Assembly: GCA_028407765.1 (NCBI GenBank)
Contig: JAOOJU010000006.1
Location: forward strand, 1 to 34,107
Direction: 5' to 3'
From: Rickettsiales bacterium
GTDB lineage: Bacteria > Pseudomonadota > Alphaproteobacteria > Methylaequorales > Methylaequoraceae
Length of the DNA: 34,107 nt
Positions 8,868 to 17,889 of the stretch are shown piece by piece. A model generated the notes under the pieces. That model did not search any database. It worked only from the letters and a program-made list of their open reading frames with translations, and was not told where the DNA came from. Numbering within the stretch: the first letter of the stretch is position 1; the number at the start of each line of letters is the position of its first letter. Made by a program: the position numbers and the translations under genes.

Positions 8868-9666
8868 TTTTATTTAAGGTGATCAAAATATTTGGGTCCA
8901 CAGGCTTTTTTCCTAAATAGACACCCCAATGCAGGTGAGGACCTGTTGCTCTTCCTGTCTGACCTATAGAACCAATCAATGTTCCAGTAGTTACATATTC
9001 ACCTTCAGATAAATTTATTTCGTGTAGGTGTGCAAAAATGGAAATCAATCCAAGTCCGTGGTCGATAATTACAGTATTTCCAGTAAAAAACATATCCTTT
9101 TCTACTAATGAAACTCTGCCATTAGCAGGAGAAACTATTCTAGTACCTTTTGGGGCAGCTATATCAATTCCATAATGAGGGCGTCTTGGTTTTTTATTGA
9201 GAATTCTTTGACTTCCAAAAACACCTGAGATCCTTCCTTTAGCAGGAAAAATAAAGTCTTCTTTAAATAATTTTTTATCTTCACTCTTTTTCTTTGCTAG
9301 TTGAATCTTTTCTTTATCTCGAAGTATTTTTTGTATTTCTTTTTGATTAGGTTCAACTTTATTTGATGCTAAATTATTAATTATTTCTATTTTATACTTT
9401 TGATCTTTTATTTTAAATATTTTATCTATTCCATTTATGCTTAAATTTAAATCTTTTTGAAATTTACGACCAAAAGCAAAAATAAAATATCCATCGCTTG
9501 ATACTTTAATTTTATTATTATCAATTATTATCTCATCATTTTTTTTTGCTTCTCCATAAATTAGTCCACCTTCACAGAAACAACCTATTATCTCTGGAAA
9601 ATTTTGATCATCCATACCTAATATTTTTAATGGAGAAATTACAAGAAAAAAAATTAAATACTTCAT
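8860..9666 (-). CDS. M23/LytM-family murein endopeptidase, secreted
   Basis: A 268-residue protein with an N-terminal signal-like hydrophobic segment (residues 1-17), a variable middle with a short charged helix (about 105-135), and a C-terminal LytM domain. Zinc and catalytic residues are in place: HYGID (H164, D168), HLH (H213, H215) and HLHWG (H244, H246). Such enzymes cleave peptide cross-links in peptidoglycan or act as amidase activators, but with the complete metal site this one is probably active in the periplasm. The ATG overlaps the xseA stop as ATGA, so it is translated after xseA. There is no long coiled coil of the EnvC type. Confidence 0.87.
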   Translation of the reverse strand: MKYLIFFLVISPLKILGMDDQNFPEIIGCFCEGGLIYGEAKKNDEIIIDNNKIKVSSDGYFIFAFGRKFQKDLNLSINGIDKIFKIKDQKYKIEIINNLASNKVEPNQKEIQKILRDKEKIQLAKKKSEDKKLFKEDFIFPAKGRISGVFGSQRILNKKPRRPHYGIDIAAPKGTRIVSPANGRVSLVEKDMFFTGNTVIIDHGLGLISIFAHLHEINLSEGEYVTTGTLIGSIGQTGRATGPHLHWGVYLGKKPVDPNILITLNKIN

Positions 9667-11003
9667 AATTTTTTTACAATAGTCCTACTATCATAATATT
9701 CGATTTCCATGGTTTGTCCTTTTAAAATTTCTTTATCTCTATTTACTAATTTACCCGAAACTCTGGTCACACTGTATCCTCTTTTTAAAATATTTTTATA
9801 TGATAGTGAACTTAACAATTTTGAATTTTCTTTAATTTTTTGATCAAGAAAAATCATCGTATTATTGAGGCTTTTCTGAAGCCTTTGATCCAAGTTTTTT
9901 TTTCTTTCTTTAAAGAAAGAAAGTTCATTAAAAAATACTTTTGTATCTAAATTTACAATAATATCTTTAAGTCTAATTTTAGACTCTTTGAGAAAGTTTA
10001 TTATTAGATTTATTAGTTTTACTTCAATAAAATCTAGTGACTGAAATTTTTGGTTAATTAAAGTTTTGACGTCTGGGATTTGATTATACAAGTTTTGCGT
10101 GTTTAAATTTTTATTTTCCATAAGTCTGGAAATAGCCTTGTTTAGTCTTTGCATTAGTTCATAATTTTTTATGTTGAGTTCTTTTTTGACTGGAACAACA
10201 AACTCTGCAGCTGCAGTTGGAGTTGGTGCCCTCAAGTCCGAAGCAAAATCAGAGAGTGTAAAATCAGTTTCATGACCAATAGCCGAAATTATTGGTATAA
10301 TTGAATTAAAAATTGCTTTAACCAGAACTTCTTCATTAAAAGGCATTAAATCCTCTAAACTTCCTCCTCCTCTTGCTAAAATTAATACATCTACAATAAA
10401 ATCTTTATTTCCCTTTAAAGACTCAATATTAATTTTTTGAATGATTTCTGAAATTTGCTGAACACATCCTTTTCCTTGAACACTAACTGGATAAATAATA
10501 ATCTCGAGAGGAAACCTATCACTTATTCTATGAATAATATCCTTTATCACTGCTCCGTTCTCGGAAGTGATTACACCTACTTTGTCTGGAAGAAATGGAA
10601 TTTTTTTCTTATACTTCTGATCAAAAATTCCCTCCTTTTCCAGTCTAAGCTTTATTTCTTCAAACTTTTTTAATAATGATCCCTCACCCTCTGATTCTAT
10701 TTTATCAATTGTAATTTGATATTTAGATTGCAATGAATAAGTTGTTACTTTCCCGTAGATTAATATTTTTTCACCTTCTCCAGGTATCAATGAAAGTTTT
10801 GATACTTTTGATCTCCAGCAGACAGCAGAGATGCTTTCATTCTCATCTTTTAAAGTTATATATATATGTCCCGAAGTATGTCTTATAATTTTGGAAACCT
10901 CTCCTATTAGTTTGATATAGGAAAAATTACTTTCTATAGTTTTTTTTATAGAATTATTAAGTTCTGATACTGTATATTCATTTATATTGGAAATTTCATT
11001 CAT
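9663..11003 (-). CDS. xseA: Exodeoxyribonuclease VII large subunit
   Basis: A 446-residue protein with an N-terminal OB-fold (YTVSELNNSIKKTIE start), the conserved GVITSENGAVIKDI block, LARGGGSLEDL, and SAIGHETDFTLSDFASD followed by RAPTPTAAAE. These are diagnostic of XseA, the catalytic and DNA-binding subunit of exonuclease VII, which degrades single-stranded DNA into oligonucleotides. The C-terminal half is helical and charged as expected. No xseB is present in the window, so the small subunit must be encoded elsewhere. It is divergent from purD with a 50-base gap and is followed by the M23 gene through an ATGA overlap. Confidence 0.93.
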   Translation of the reverse strand: MNEISNINEYTVSELNNSIKKTIESNFSYIKLIGEVSKIIRHTSGHIYITLKDENESISAVCWRSKVSKLSLIPGEGEKILIYGKVTTYSLQSKYQITIDKIESEGEGSLLKKFEEIKLRLEKEGIFDQKYKKKIPFLPDKVGVITSENGAVIKDIIHRISDRFPLEIIIYPVSVQGKGCVQQISEIIQKINIESLKGNKDFIVDVLILARGGGSLEDLMPFNEEVLVKAIFNSIIPIISAIGHETDFTLSDFASDLRAPTPTAAAEFVVPVKKELNIKNYELMQRLNKAISRLMENKNLNTQNLYNQIPDVKTLINQKFQSLDFIEVKLINLIINFLKESKIRLKDIIVNLDTKVFFNELSFFKERKKNLDQRLQKSLNNTMIFLDQKIKENSKLLSSLSYKNILKRGYSVTRVSGKLVNRDKEILKGQTMEIEYYDSRTIVKKL

Positions 11004-11053
11004 TTGATTATATTATTTCTATTTGTTTAGATCTAAAATTAAAAGGTTTTTTT

Positions 11054-12325
11054 TTGAATATACTCGTTTTAGGAAGTGGTGGCAGAGAACATGCTCTCTG
11101 TTGGAAAATCTCTAAATCACCAAAATGTAATAGTTTATTTTGTATTCCTGGAAATGGTGGAATAGAGCAAGTAGCTACTTGTATCAAAATCAACCCTACA
11201 AATAAAAGAAAAATATATTTATTTTGTAAATCACATAAAATTGATTTGGTAGTTATTGGTCCCGAAGGTCTGCTAGGGGAAGGACTGTCCGATTATTTAA
11301 CTAACAAAAAAATAAAAGTTTTTGGTCCCTCAAAAAGAGCTGCAAAACTTGAAACATCAAAAGTTTTCTCAAAAAAATTTCTAAAAAAAAACTCTATTCC
11401 AACTGCCAATTCATATGAATTTAATAATTTCGAATCTTCTGTAAATCATATAAATTTGAATAATGCTCCATTTGTAATCAAAGTAGATGGTTTAGCTGCC
11501 GGAAAAGGAGTAATAATTTGCACCTCTAAGAAAGAAGCAGTAAAAACTTTACATGATATTTTTAAAAAAAGTAAATTTGGTAATGCTGGAGAGAAAATAT
11601 TGATAGAGGAGTTTTTAGAAGGCTATGAAATAAGTTATTTTGCTTTTTTTGACAAAAATAACTTTTTGCCTTTTGGATATGCACTCGATCATAAAAGAGC
11701 AAAAAATAATGATAAAGGTTTAAATACCGGTGGAATGGGTGCGTTTAGTCCCTCCAAGAAGATAACAACTGCATTAGAAAGAAAAATCATAAAAGAAATA
11801 GTCTTACCAACCAAAAATGGTTTGAAAAAAAACAAAATTGTTTACAGAGGAATAATTTTCTTTGGACTGATGATTACAAAAGAAGGACCAAAAATTATTG
11901 AGTATAATGTTAGATTTGGTGACCCTGAGTGTCAAGTCCTTATGAGAAAACTTGACTCTGATCTTTTAAATATTTTAAATGCTGTGGCAAGTGATCTTTT
12001 ATATAAAAACTTAAAAATTTCATTGAATAAAGACTTTTGTTTATGTGTGATACTTGCATCAATTGGCTACCCAAATAAATATCAAACAGGTTTAGAAATA
12101 AAAGATATTCAAAAAATATCTTTAAATGAAAATATAGAAATATTTCATTCTGGAACTGAAAAAAAAAATAATAAATACTTATCTAGTGGTGGGAGAGTTC
12201 TTTCAATAACTGCAAAGGATAAAAATCCAGATATAGCTAAAAGAAAAGTTTATCGTGCCTTGAAGAAAATTGATTGGAAAAATGGGTTTTACAGAGATGA
12301 TATAGGTGTTAAAAATTATGATTGA
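11054..12325 (+). CDS. purD: Phosphoribosylamine-glycine ligase
   Basis: A 423-residue ATP-grasp enzyme catalysing the second step of purine synthesis, joining glycine to phosphoribosylamine. It begins MNILVLGSGGREHAL, the classical PurD N-terminus, and shows GPEGLLGEGL, KVDGLAAGKGV, TGGMGAFSP and NVRFGDPECQ. Translation starts at a TTG at 11054; no ATG lies between the upstream stop and the conserved N-terminus. An AAAAGG stretch is placed as a ribosome-binding site just before it. It is divergent from xseA and overlaps the convergent tadA by 10 bases. The gene stands apart from other purine genes, as is common in alphaproteobacteria. Confidence 0.95.
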   Translation: MNILVLGSGGREHALCWKISKSPKCNSLFCIPGNGGIEQVATCIKINPTNKRKIYLFCKSHKIDLVVIGPEGLLGEGLSDYLTNKKIKVFGPSKRAAKLETSKVFSKKFLKKNSIPTANSYEFNNFESSVNHINLNNAPFVIKVDGLAAGKGVIICTSKKEAVKTLHDIFKKSKFGNAGEKILIEEFLEGYEISYFAFFDKNNFLPFGYALDHKRAKNNDKGLNTGGMGAFSPSKKITTALERKIIKEIVLPTKNGLKKNKIVYRGIIFFGLMITKEGPKIIEYNVRFGDPECQVLMRKLDSDLLNILNAVASDLLYKNLKISLNKDFCLCVILASIGYPNKYQTGLEIKDIQKISLNENIEIFHSGTEKKNNKYLSSGGRVLSITAKDKNPDIAKRKVYRALKKIDWKNGFYRDDIGVKNYD

Positions 12326-12789
12326 TTTTTTTTTCTTATTTCTTTGAAATATCTTTTTAATAATATTGAGTTTTCCTCTTCCTGAAAACCTCCAAAAAAT
12401 TGAAAGTTTTTTCGACCAGAATTATATTTAAACCTAATATTTTTAAAATTATTTCGAAAATTATTGTTATATGCACCAAAAAAAACCTCTTTTATTCTTG
12501 CCTGATATATTGCTGACTCGCACATCACACATGGCTCCAAAGTAACATAAAGACTCATATCAAATAATTTATGGTCTTTCACTACCAAACATGCTTTTCG
12601 TATTGCCTCGATCTCAGCATGGGCTGTGCAATCACTCTTTTCAATAACGCTATTACAGGCATAACTAATTAATTCTTTTTTAGAATTAACAATCACACAA
12701 GCAACTGGAACGTCTACTTTATTAAAAGATTTTTTTGCCATTTCTGTTGCAAACTTCATTGGATTATTTAAGCGTTGGTATAAATTCAT
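12316..12789 (-). CDS. tadA: tRNA-specific adenosine deaminase
   Basis: A 157-residue cytidine/deoxycytidylate deaminase-fold protein. The zinc site is complete: HAE at 57-59 (E59 proton shuttle) and PCVMC with C87 and C90. TadA converts A34 of tRNA-Arg(ACG) to inosine. The usual VPVGAV motif reads VPVACV here. The C-terminal part is rich in asparagine, lysine and phenylalanine. Guanine deaminase-like relatives share the fold, so the assignment leans on the length, the HAEIEAIR block and single-copy placement beside housekeeping genes. It is divergent from the amidotransferase gene with a 79-base AT-rich gap and overlaps purD at its 3' end. Confidence 0.85.
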   Translation of the reverse strand: MNLYQRLNNPMKFATEMAKKSFNKVDVPVACVIVNSKKELISYACNSVIEKSDCTAHAEIEAIRKACLVVKDHKLFDMSLYVTLEPCVMCESAIYQARIKEVFFGAYNNNFRNNFKNIRFKYNSGRKNFQFFGGFQEEENSILLKRYFKEIRKKNQS

Positions 12790-12868
12790 ATAGTAAATTA
12801 TTTAATTCAAAATTCATGTTTTTTAACATATGATAATTTAATATTATCTCAAATATTATTTAAAAACT

Positions 12869-13579
12869 ATGAATTGTCCTATAATTGGAATAACTCTTGA
12901 TTTAGAAGAAAAGAAAACATATTCATCATTTCCTTGGTATGCGGCAAGAAAAAACTACTCTGATAGTGTGTATCAAGCAGGAGGTGTTCCAGTATTTATT
13001 CCGCATAATGAAAGTTTAATTGATAGTTTTATCAAACTAATAGATGGAATTATCATTACAGGTGGTGACTTTGATGTTGATCCAAATCTATATGGACAAA
13101 AAAATATCCATAACAAAGTTAATTTAAAAAGAAGCAGGACTAACTTTGAATATAAAATTACTGAGCAAGCAGTAAAAAATAATCAACCTATTTTAGGTAT
13201 CTGTGGGGGTGAACAATTACTAAATGTTATTTTTGGTGGAACATTATACCAACATATTCCGGATGAAGTAGATACTAAAATAAATCACGAACAAATTAAT
13301 CCAAGAGATCAAGCTAGTCATGATGTATTTATAAAAAAAAACTCAAAACTGCAGTCAATTGTTAATACAAATAAAATGTTTGTAAATTCTGCGCATCATC
13401 AATCAATAAAAAAGACTGGAAAAGATCTGGTAATCAATGCAGTAAGTTCAGACGGAGTAATAGAAGGAATAGAGCACAAGAAATTAAGTTTTTGTATTGG
13501 AATACAATGGCATCCTGAATTTTTGATTGATGAGAATGACTTGAATATTTTCAAAGCGTTAGTGAAGGCATCAAAATAA
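12869..13579 (+). CDS. Class I glutamine amidotransferase, gamma-glutamyl-GABA hydrolase (peptidase C26) family
   Basis: A 236-residue protein with the C26 layout: GGDFDVDPNLYG near 65-76, a nucleophile elbow GICGGEQ with C112, and QWHPEF with H215 and E217 forming the triad. E. coli PuuD, a member, cleaves gamma-glutamyl-GABA in putrescine breakdown. The elbow reads GICGG where many relatives have GICRG. None of the other putrescine pathway genes is near, so the true gamma-glutamyl substrate is open. Only one base separates it from the downstream pseudouridine synthase, suggesting a shared transcript without obvious functional link. Confidence 0.8.
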   Translation: MNCPIIGITLDLEEKKTYSSFPWYAARKNYSDSVYQAGGVPVFIPHNESLIDSFIKLIDGIIITGGDFDVDPNLYGQKNIHNKVNLKRSRTNFEYKITEQAVKNNQPILGICGGEQLLNVIFGGTLYQHIPDEVDTKINHEQINPRDQASHDVFIKKNSKLQSIVNTNKMFVNSAHHQSIKKTGKDLVINAVSSDGVIEGIEHKKLSFCIGIQWHPEFLIDENDLNIFKALVKASK

Positions 13580-13580
13580 A

Positions 13581-14333
13581 TTGGAAAGAAAACCTATTAG
13601 ATTAGTTAAATTAATTTCACACGCTGGTTTTTGCTCAAGGCGAGAAGCCGAAAAATTAATAGAAAATGGAGAAGTCTTTTATGAAAATAAACCATTTAAA
13701 AACTTTATTATTGACCCAAAACTAATTAAAAATATTACAATTAAAGGGAAAAGTCTTGAAAAACAATCTACTAGATTATGGATTTTTAATAAAACATTAG
13801 GACTAATATGTTCTAATTCTAATCAATACAATAAAAAAACAGTATTTGATGTTCTCCCAAAAAACTTTCCGAGGGTAGTTTCTGTAGGTAGATTGGATAT
13901 TAATTCTGAGGGATTACTTCTATTTACTAATAACCCCTCTTTATCAACGTTCCTTGAACATCCAAAAAATAACATAGAAAGAAAATATCATGTGAGGACC
14001 AAAGGAAAATATGATGAAATTAATTTAGAAAACTTGTCAAAAGGAATAACATTGAAAAAAATAAAATATAAACCACTAAAATTAAAAACAATAATTAAAA
14101 AAAAAGATATTACGGATTTTGAAATTAAAATTTTTGAAGGAAAAAATAGAGAAATAAGAAAATTATTATATCACTTCGGACTAAAAGTAATAAGACTTAG
14201 AAGAATAGAATATGGGCCTTTTAAAATAAGTGATACTAAAAGAAATTCTTTATCTGAGATAAAAGGTAATCAATTAAAAAAAAATTTAGAAATTTTAGGA
14301 TTTAAAAATGAGAGTGATTTCTGGACAGCTTAA
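13581..14333 (+). CDS. rRNA pseudouridine synthase, RluB/RsuA family
   Basis: A 250-residue protein with an N-terminal S4 RNA-binding domain (LVKLISHAGFCSRREAEKLI, beginning near residue 8) and a catalytic domain with GRLDINSEGLLLFTNN, where D106 is the nucleophile, plus the REIRKLL block. The family isomerises specific uridines in 23S (RluB, RluE, RluF) or 16S (RsuA) rRNA; RluB-like is most likely in alphaproteobacteria. The start is a TTG at 13581, one base after the preceding stop. The 3' end overlaps rsmD by 26 bases, giving two rRNA modification genes in tandem. Confidence 0.85.
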   Translation: MERKPIRLVKLISHAGFCSRREAEKLIENGEVFYENKPFKNFIIDPKLIKNITIKGKSLEKQSTRLWIFNKTLGLICSNSNQYNKKTVFDVLPKNFPRVVSVGRLDINSEGLLLFTNNPSLSTFLEHPKNNIERKYHVRTKGKYDEINLENLSKGITLKKIKYKPLKLKTIIKKKDITDFEIKIFEGKNREIRKLLYHFGLKVIRLRRIEYGPFKISDTKRNSLSEIKGNQLKKNLEILGFKNESDFWTA

Positions 14334-14865
14334 AAGTCAAAAACTACTACAACCAAAAAATTCTCTGATAAGACCCACTTCAGATCGTTCTAAAGAAATG
14401 ATTTTTAGTACTTTGAATTCAATCCTTGAAAATGAAAATAGAAAACTAGAAGATCTAAATGTTTTAGACGGTTTTTGCGGAACTGGAGCTTTGGGAATCG
14501 AAGCATTATCAAGAGGAGCAAAAACATCGACCTTTGTAGATAATTCTAAAAAATCACTTGAACTTGCAAAAGATAATTGCAAGAAATTTAAATTGATAAG
14601 AAAGAGTTTCTTCTATAATTTGGACTTAACAAAAAATTTCAAAAAACAGAAGAGTTTTGATCTTTTTTTCTTAGATCCTCCGTATAAAAATGAGGTAATT
14701 AATAAAAGCATTAAATTGCTGTATGAAAAAGAATGGATAATAAGTAATTCTATAGGAATCATAGAGTCTAGAAAAAACCAAGAAGTTGAAAAATTTGGTT
14801 TTATTCATCTCTTAAAGAAGAAAAAGATGGGTGTCTCTAATTTTTCTTTCATAAAAATAGTTTAA
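14308..14865 (+). CDS. rsmD: 16S rRNA (guanine-966-N2)-methyltransferase
   Basis: A 185-residue Rossmann-fold methyltransferase. The N-terminal MRVISGQLKSQ and RPTSDRSKEMIFSTL blocks, the SAM-binding GFCGTGALGIEALSRGA region (55-71) and the catalytic DPPY (123-126) define RsmD, which methylates N2 of G966 in 16S rRNA. The ATG at 14308 sits inside the 3' end of the pseudouridine synthase gene; the overlap is real because the conserved N-terminus begins immediately at this methionine. Its stop directly abuts the convergent mutL stop with no bases between. Confidence 0.92.
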   Translation: MRVISGQLKSQKLLQPKNSLIRPTSDRSKEMIFSTLNSILENENRKLEDLNVLDGFCGTGALGIEALSRGAKTSTFVDNSKKSLELAKDNCKKFKLIRKSFFYNLDLTKNFKKQKSFDLFFLDPPYKNEVINKSIKLLYEKEWIISNSIGIIESRKNQEVEKFGFIHLLKKKKMGVSNFSFIKIV

Positions 14866-16638
14866 TTACTTTCTGCCAAATAACTTTTCTATATCATTAA
14901 TTTTTAATTCTACATATGTTGGTCTTCCATGATTACACTGTCCAGAAAATGGTGTGGATTCCATATCTCTTAATAAATTATTCATCTCTTCAATTTTCAT
15001 TTCTCTTCCTGCTCTTATTGAACCATGACATGCCATGGATGAACATATTTTATTAATATTTGTTTCAATAATTTCTGTATTTCCTATTTCATTTAATTCA
15101 TTGATGGTGTCAATTACTAGTTGTTTAACGTTTGAGTTCGATAAAATTACTGGAACTTCTCTAATTAGAATAGAATCTTTACCAAATTTTTCTAAAACCA
15201 GCCCATAACTTTTAAGTGTTTCTTGAATATTTGACAAAGATTCTAATGTTGAAGAATCAACGTTAATTATTTCTGGAATTAATAAAATTTGTGTCTGAAC
15301 AGTTTTGTTAAAAAAATCTTTTTTTAATTTTTCATAAACAATTCTCTCGTGAGCAGCATGTTGATCAACAATTACAATACCATCATTAGTTTCAGAAATT
15401 ATATAGGTCTCATGATATTGACACTTTGCATACCCAAGTGGTTGATTAATATCTCTTATATTTGATGGATTGATATCATCCGTTTTATGCTTACCATCAA
15501 AATTAATTTCTTTTTCATCATTAATAACTGCATTATAATCTAATTGAGGTCTTTGAAAGTCTATTTGATAACTTTTAGGATAGGCTTTGAAAGATTGCAA
15601 AGCTATTGATGAGTTTGTTGATGTAGCTCTATGCCCAGCCATAGACAAACTGGCTCTGATTGAACTAATCAATGATGACCTCAAAAGGTTAGAATCCTTA
15701 AACCTTACTTCATTTTTCGTTGGATGCACATTTACATCAATGTCTTTATAAGGAGCGTCAATAAATATTATAACTTGTGGAAATCGGTCATGAGCTAAAA
15801 AATCTCTATATGCAGCTTTTACAACCCCATTTAGCTGTTTATCCCCAATTGATCTATTATTAACAAAAAAAAATTGGTTCGCACTGTTTGAAAAATGAAA
15901 TGTTGGAAGACTTATTAAACCTGAGTAAAAAAAATTTTCTCTTCTTTGTTTGAATAAAATCAAATTTTTTTCAAAACTCTCTCCAAACAGATCTATAACT
16001 CTCATTTTTAAAAATTCCTCTTTGGTTAAATTTTTGATTGGTTTTGTATTAATTATATTTTTTTCTTCACAAAACAAATTAAATTCCACTTCAGTATTAG
16101 CTAGTGCAAGCTTTTGAATAGTTTTTTTAATTAAAAGATTCTCATACTTCTCAGATTTTAAGAACTTCAGTCTTGCTGGTGTTGTGAAAAAAATATCCTT
16201 AACAGTAACAGTAGTTCCAACTTGTCTATTAGATAGCTTATTATGAATTATCTCTCCAGATTCAACATAAAGTTCTGAACCAATGTCATCATCTCTTGTT
16301 TTTGATGTGATATGAAATTTTGAAACAGATGCAATTGATGGTAAAGCCTCTCCCCTAAAACCCATTGTTTTAATTGAAAATAAATTTTCATCACTTAGTT
16401 TTGAGGTTGCATGTCTCTTTACAGAAAGTAATAACTGATCCTTACTGATACCATTCCCATCATCTATGATTTTTATTTCTGTTTTTCCTCCATCTCTTAT
16501 GTAAATATCAATCTTAGTCGCTTTAGCGTCTAAACTATTCTCAACCAGTTCTTTTACAGCAGATGCAGGTCTTTCAAGGACTTCTCCTGCGGCAATTTTA
16601 TTGATAAGTTTTTCAGAAAGAAGTTTTATCTTTTCCAT
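14866..16638 (-). CDS. mutL: DNA mismatch repair protein MutL
   Basis: A 590-residue protein with the GHKL ATPase N-terminal domain (INKIAAGEVLERPASAVKE, then ENSLDA, DDGNGI and GFRGEAL) and a C-terminal dimerisation domain. The C-terminal part carries DQHAAHERIVYE near residues 421-432, matching the metal-dependent endonuclease motif DQHAx2Ex4E, plus ACHGSIRAG and CNHGRPT. This is therefore a nicking MutL as in organisms lacking MutH. It partners with MutS, not found here. Translation begins 26 bases inside the 3' end of pgi, so the two are coupled. It is convergent with rsmD without a gap. Confidence 0.95.
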   Translation of the reverse strand: MEKIKLLSEKLINKIAAGEVLERPASAVKELVENSLDAKATKIDIYIRDGGKTEIKIIDDGNGISKDQLLLSVKRHATSKLSDENLFSIKTMGFRGEALPSIASVSKFHITSKTRDDDIGSELYVESGEIIHNKLSNRQVGTTVTVKDIFFTTPARLKFLKSEKYENLLIKKTIQKLALANTEVEFNLFCEEKNIINTKPIKNLTKEEFLKMRVIDLFGESFEKNLILFKQRRENFFYSGLISLPTFHFSNSANQFFFVNNRSIGDKQLNGVVKAAYRDFLAHDRFPQVIIFIDAPYKDIDVNVHPTKNEVRFKDSNLLRSSLISSIRASLSMAGHRATSTNSSIALQSFKAYPKSYQIDFQRPQLDYNAVINDEKEINFDGKHKTDDINPSNIRDINQPLGYAKCQYHETYIISETNDGIVIVDQHAAHERIVYEKLKKDFFNKTVQTQILLIPEIINVDSSTLESLSNIQETLKSYGLVLEKFGKDSILIREVPVILSNSNVKQLVIDTINELNEIGNTEIIETNINKICSSMACHGSIRAGREMKIEEMNNLLRDMESTPFSGQCNHGRPTYVELKINDIEKLFGRK

Positions 16639-17887
16639 GATTCAAATACTTGATAGCAAGTTTTTTCCCTTCTTCAACTGCAGGTTGATTAAATGGATTA
16701 ATATCAAGAAGATAACAAGTATAAATAGTTTCAAGAAAAAAATGCATTAAAATCGAACCAATTGTTTCTTCATTATTTGATTCTAACTCTATCATTCTAA
16801 TAGGTACATTTTTTTTTTTCAAAGTCTCAAATGTAGCCATAGTCTCGGCAACTAATAACTCATTCATATTTTTTTTATGTAAATTTTCGTAAACAAAGTT
16901 TTTTGAAATATAACAGTCAAGTTCAATAGATTTTTTTTTCTTTTTAAAATAGATAATATTGATAAACTTGTCTCTAGGTCCATCCAGATATAATTGTAGT
17001 TGACTATGCTGATCAACAGTACCCATGCCACTTATCGGTGTTGAACCCTTTCCATTCTTTCCAATACTCTCACCCCATAATTGTCTGAACCACATAGAGA
17101 AATTCAGTAAGGAATCCGAATATGGCATAAGGATATTTTGATTTATACCCTCTTTTATCAAATTATAATTTTTTAAAGATGCTAGAGCAGGAGGAAATTC
17201 GTGAATATTCTTTATTCTTGACATTTGCTCGAGGACTTTAGCTCCACCTTGATGGATTTTTTCACTATCTAGGTTTGATAACTCAGCGGGAATCATACCT
17301 ACAAGAGAAAAAATAGAGTATCTTCCGCCAATTAGCTTGCTATGTTCATAATATGGACATTTCAATTCTTCCTGAATTTTCTTCAGAGTGCTCTTTTTGT
17401 TTTCTGTAATGATATATAGGTTTTTGGAAAAATTATTAACGATATTTTTAGAAAAATTTTTTATCATAAAAAATTGACTTAGAGTTTCTATTGTCTCTCC
17501 TGATTTTGAAATAACAACAAATCCAGTTCTTTTAAAATCTATGCACTTTAAAAGGTCCATAATCTGTTCAGAATCTATGTTTTCAATAAAATAAATCTTG
17601 GGGTTATTATTATTTATAAACTGATTGTTTTTTAAAGAATATAATGTTTTTCCTCCCAGACTTGATCCTCCAGTTCCTAAAAACAATATCGTCTCATAAC
17701 GTCTTAATTTTTTGGAAATCTCCTTAATTATTTGTTTCTGCGAAAAGTTATTTACAATGGACAAACACTCTAATTTATCAGTTTGAAGTTCATCTAAAAC
17801 TTTTAAATGTGCATCTTTAAGTTTATTTAAATCAATTTTTGCATCTAATTTATCATCAAAGTTGTAAAATTTTTGCTTATAATTCAT
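16613..17887 (-). CDS. pgi: Glucose-6-phosphate isomerase
   Basis: Interconverts glucose-6-phosphate and fructose-6-phosphate. Sugar-phosphate binding elements are FLGTGGSSLGGK, VISKSGETIET and GGRYSIFSLVG; DQHSQLQ carries the catalytic histidine and NPFNQPAVEEGK the C-terminal lysine. At 424 residues it is much shorter than the 550-residue enterobacterial form and resembles the compact Pgi of Gram-positives and many low-GC alphaproteobacteria. The ATG at 17887 follows the upstream M16 stop by two bases. The end overlaps mutL by 26 bases. Confidence 0.93.
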   Translation of the reverse strand: MNYKQKFYNFDDKLDAKIDLNKLKDAHLKVLDELQTDKLECLSIVNNFSQKQIIKEISKKLRRYETILFLGTGGSSLGGKTLYSLKNNQFINNNNPKIYFIENIDSEQIMDLLKCIDFKRTGFVVISKSGETIETLSQFFMIKNFSKNIVNNFSKNLYIITENKKSTLKKIQEELKCPYYEHSKLIGGRYSIFSLVGMIPAELSNLDSEKIHQGGAKVLEQMSRIKNIHEFPPALASLKNYNLIKEGINQNILMPYSDSLLNFSMWFRQLWGESIGKNGKGSTPISGMGTVDQHSQLQLYLDGPRDKFINIIYFKKKKKSIELDCYISKNFVYENLHKKNMNELLVAETMATFETLKKKNVPIRMIELESNNEETIGSILMHFFLETIYTCYLLDINPFNQPAVEEGKKLAIKYLNHGKDKTSF

Positions 17888-17889
17888 TT

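Noticed and set aside
12816-12848. Two small stem-loops (ATGTT/AACAT and GATAAT/ATTATC) in the tadA-amidotransferase gap
   Set aside because: Arms of five to six A/T-rich pairs are expected by chance at this base composition; no T tract follows.
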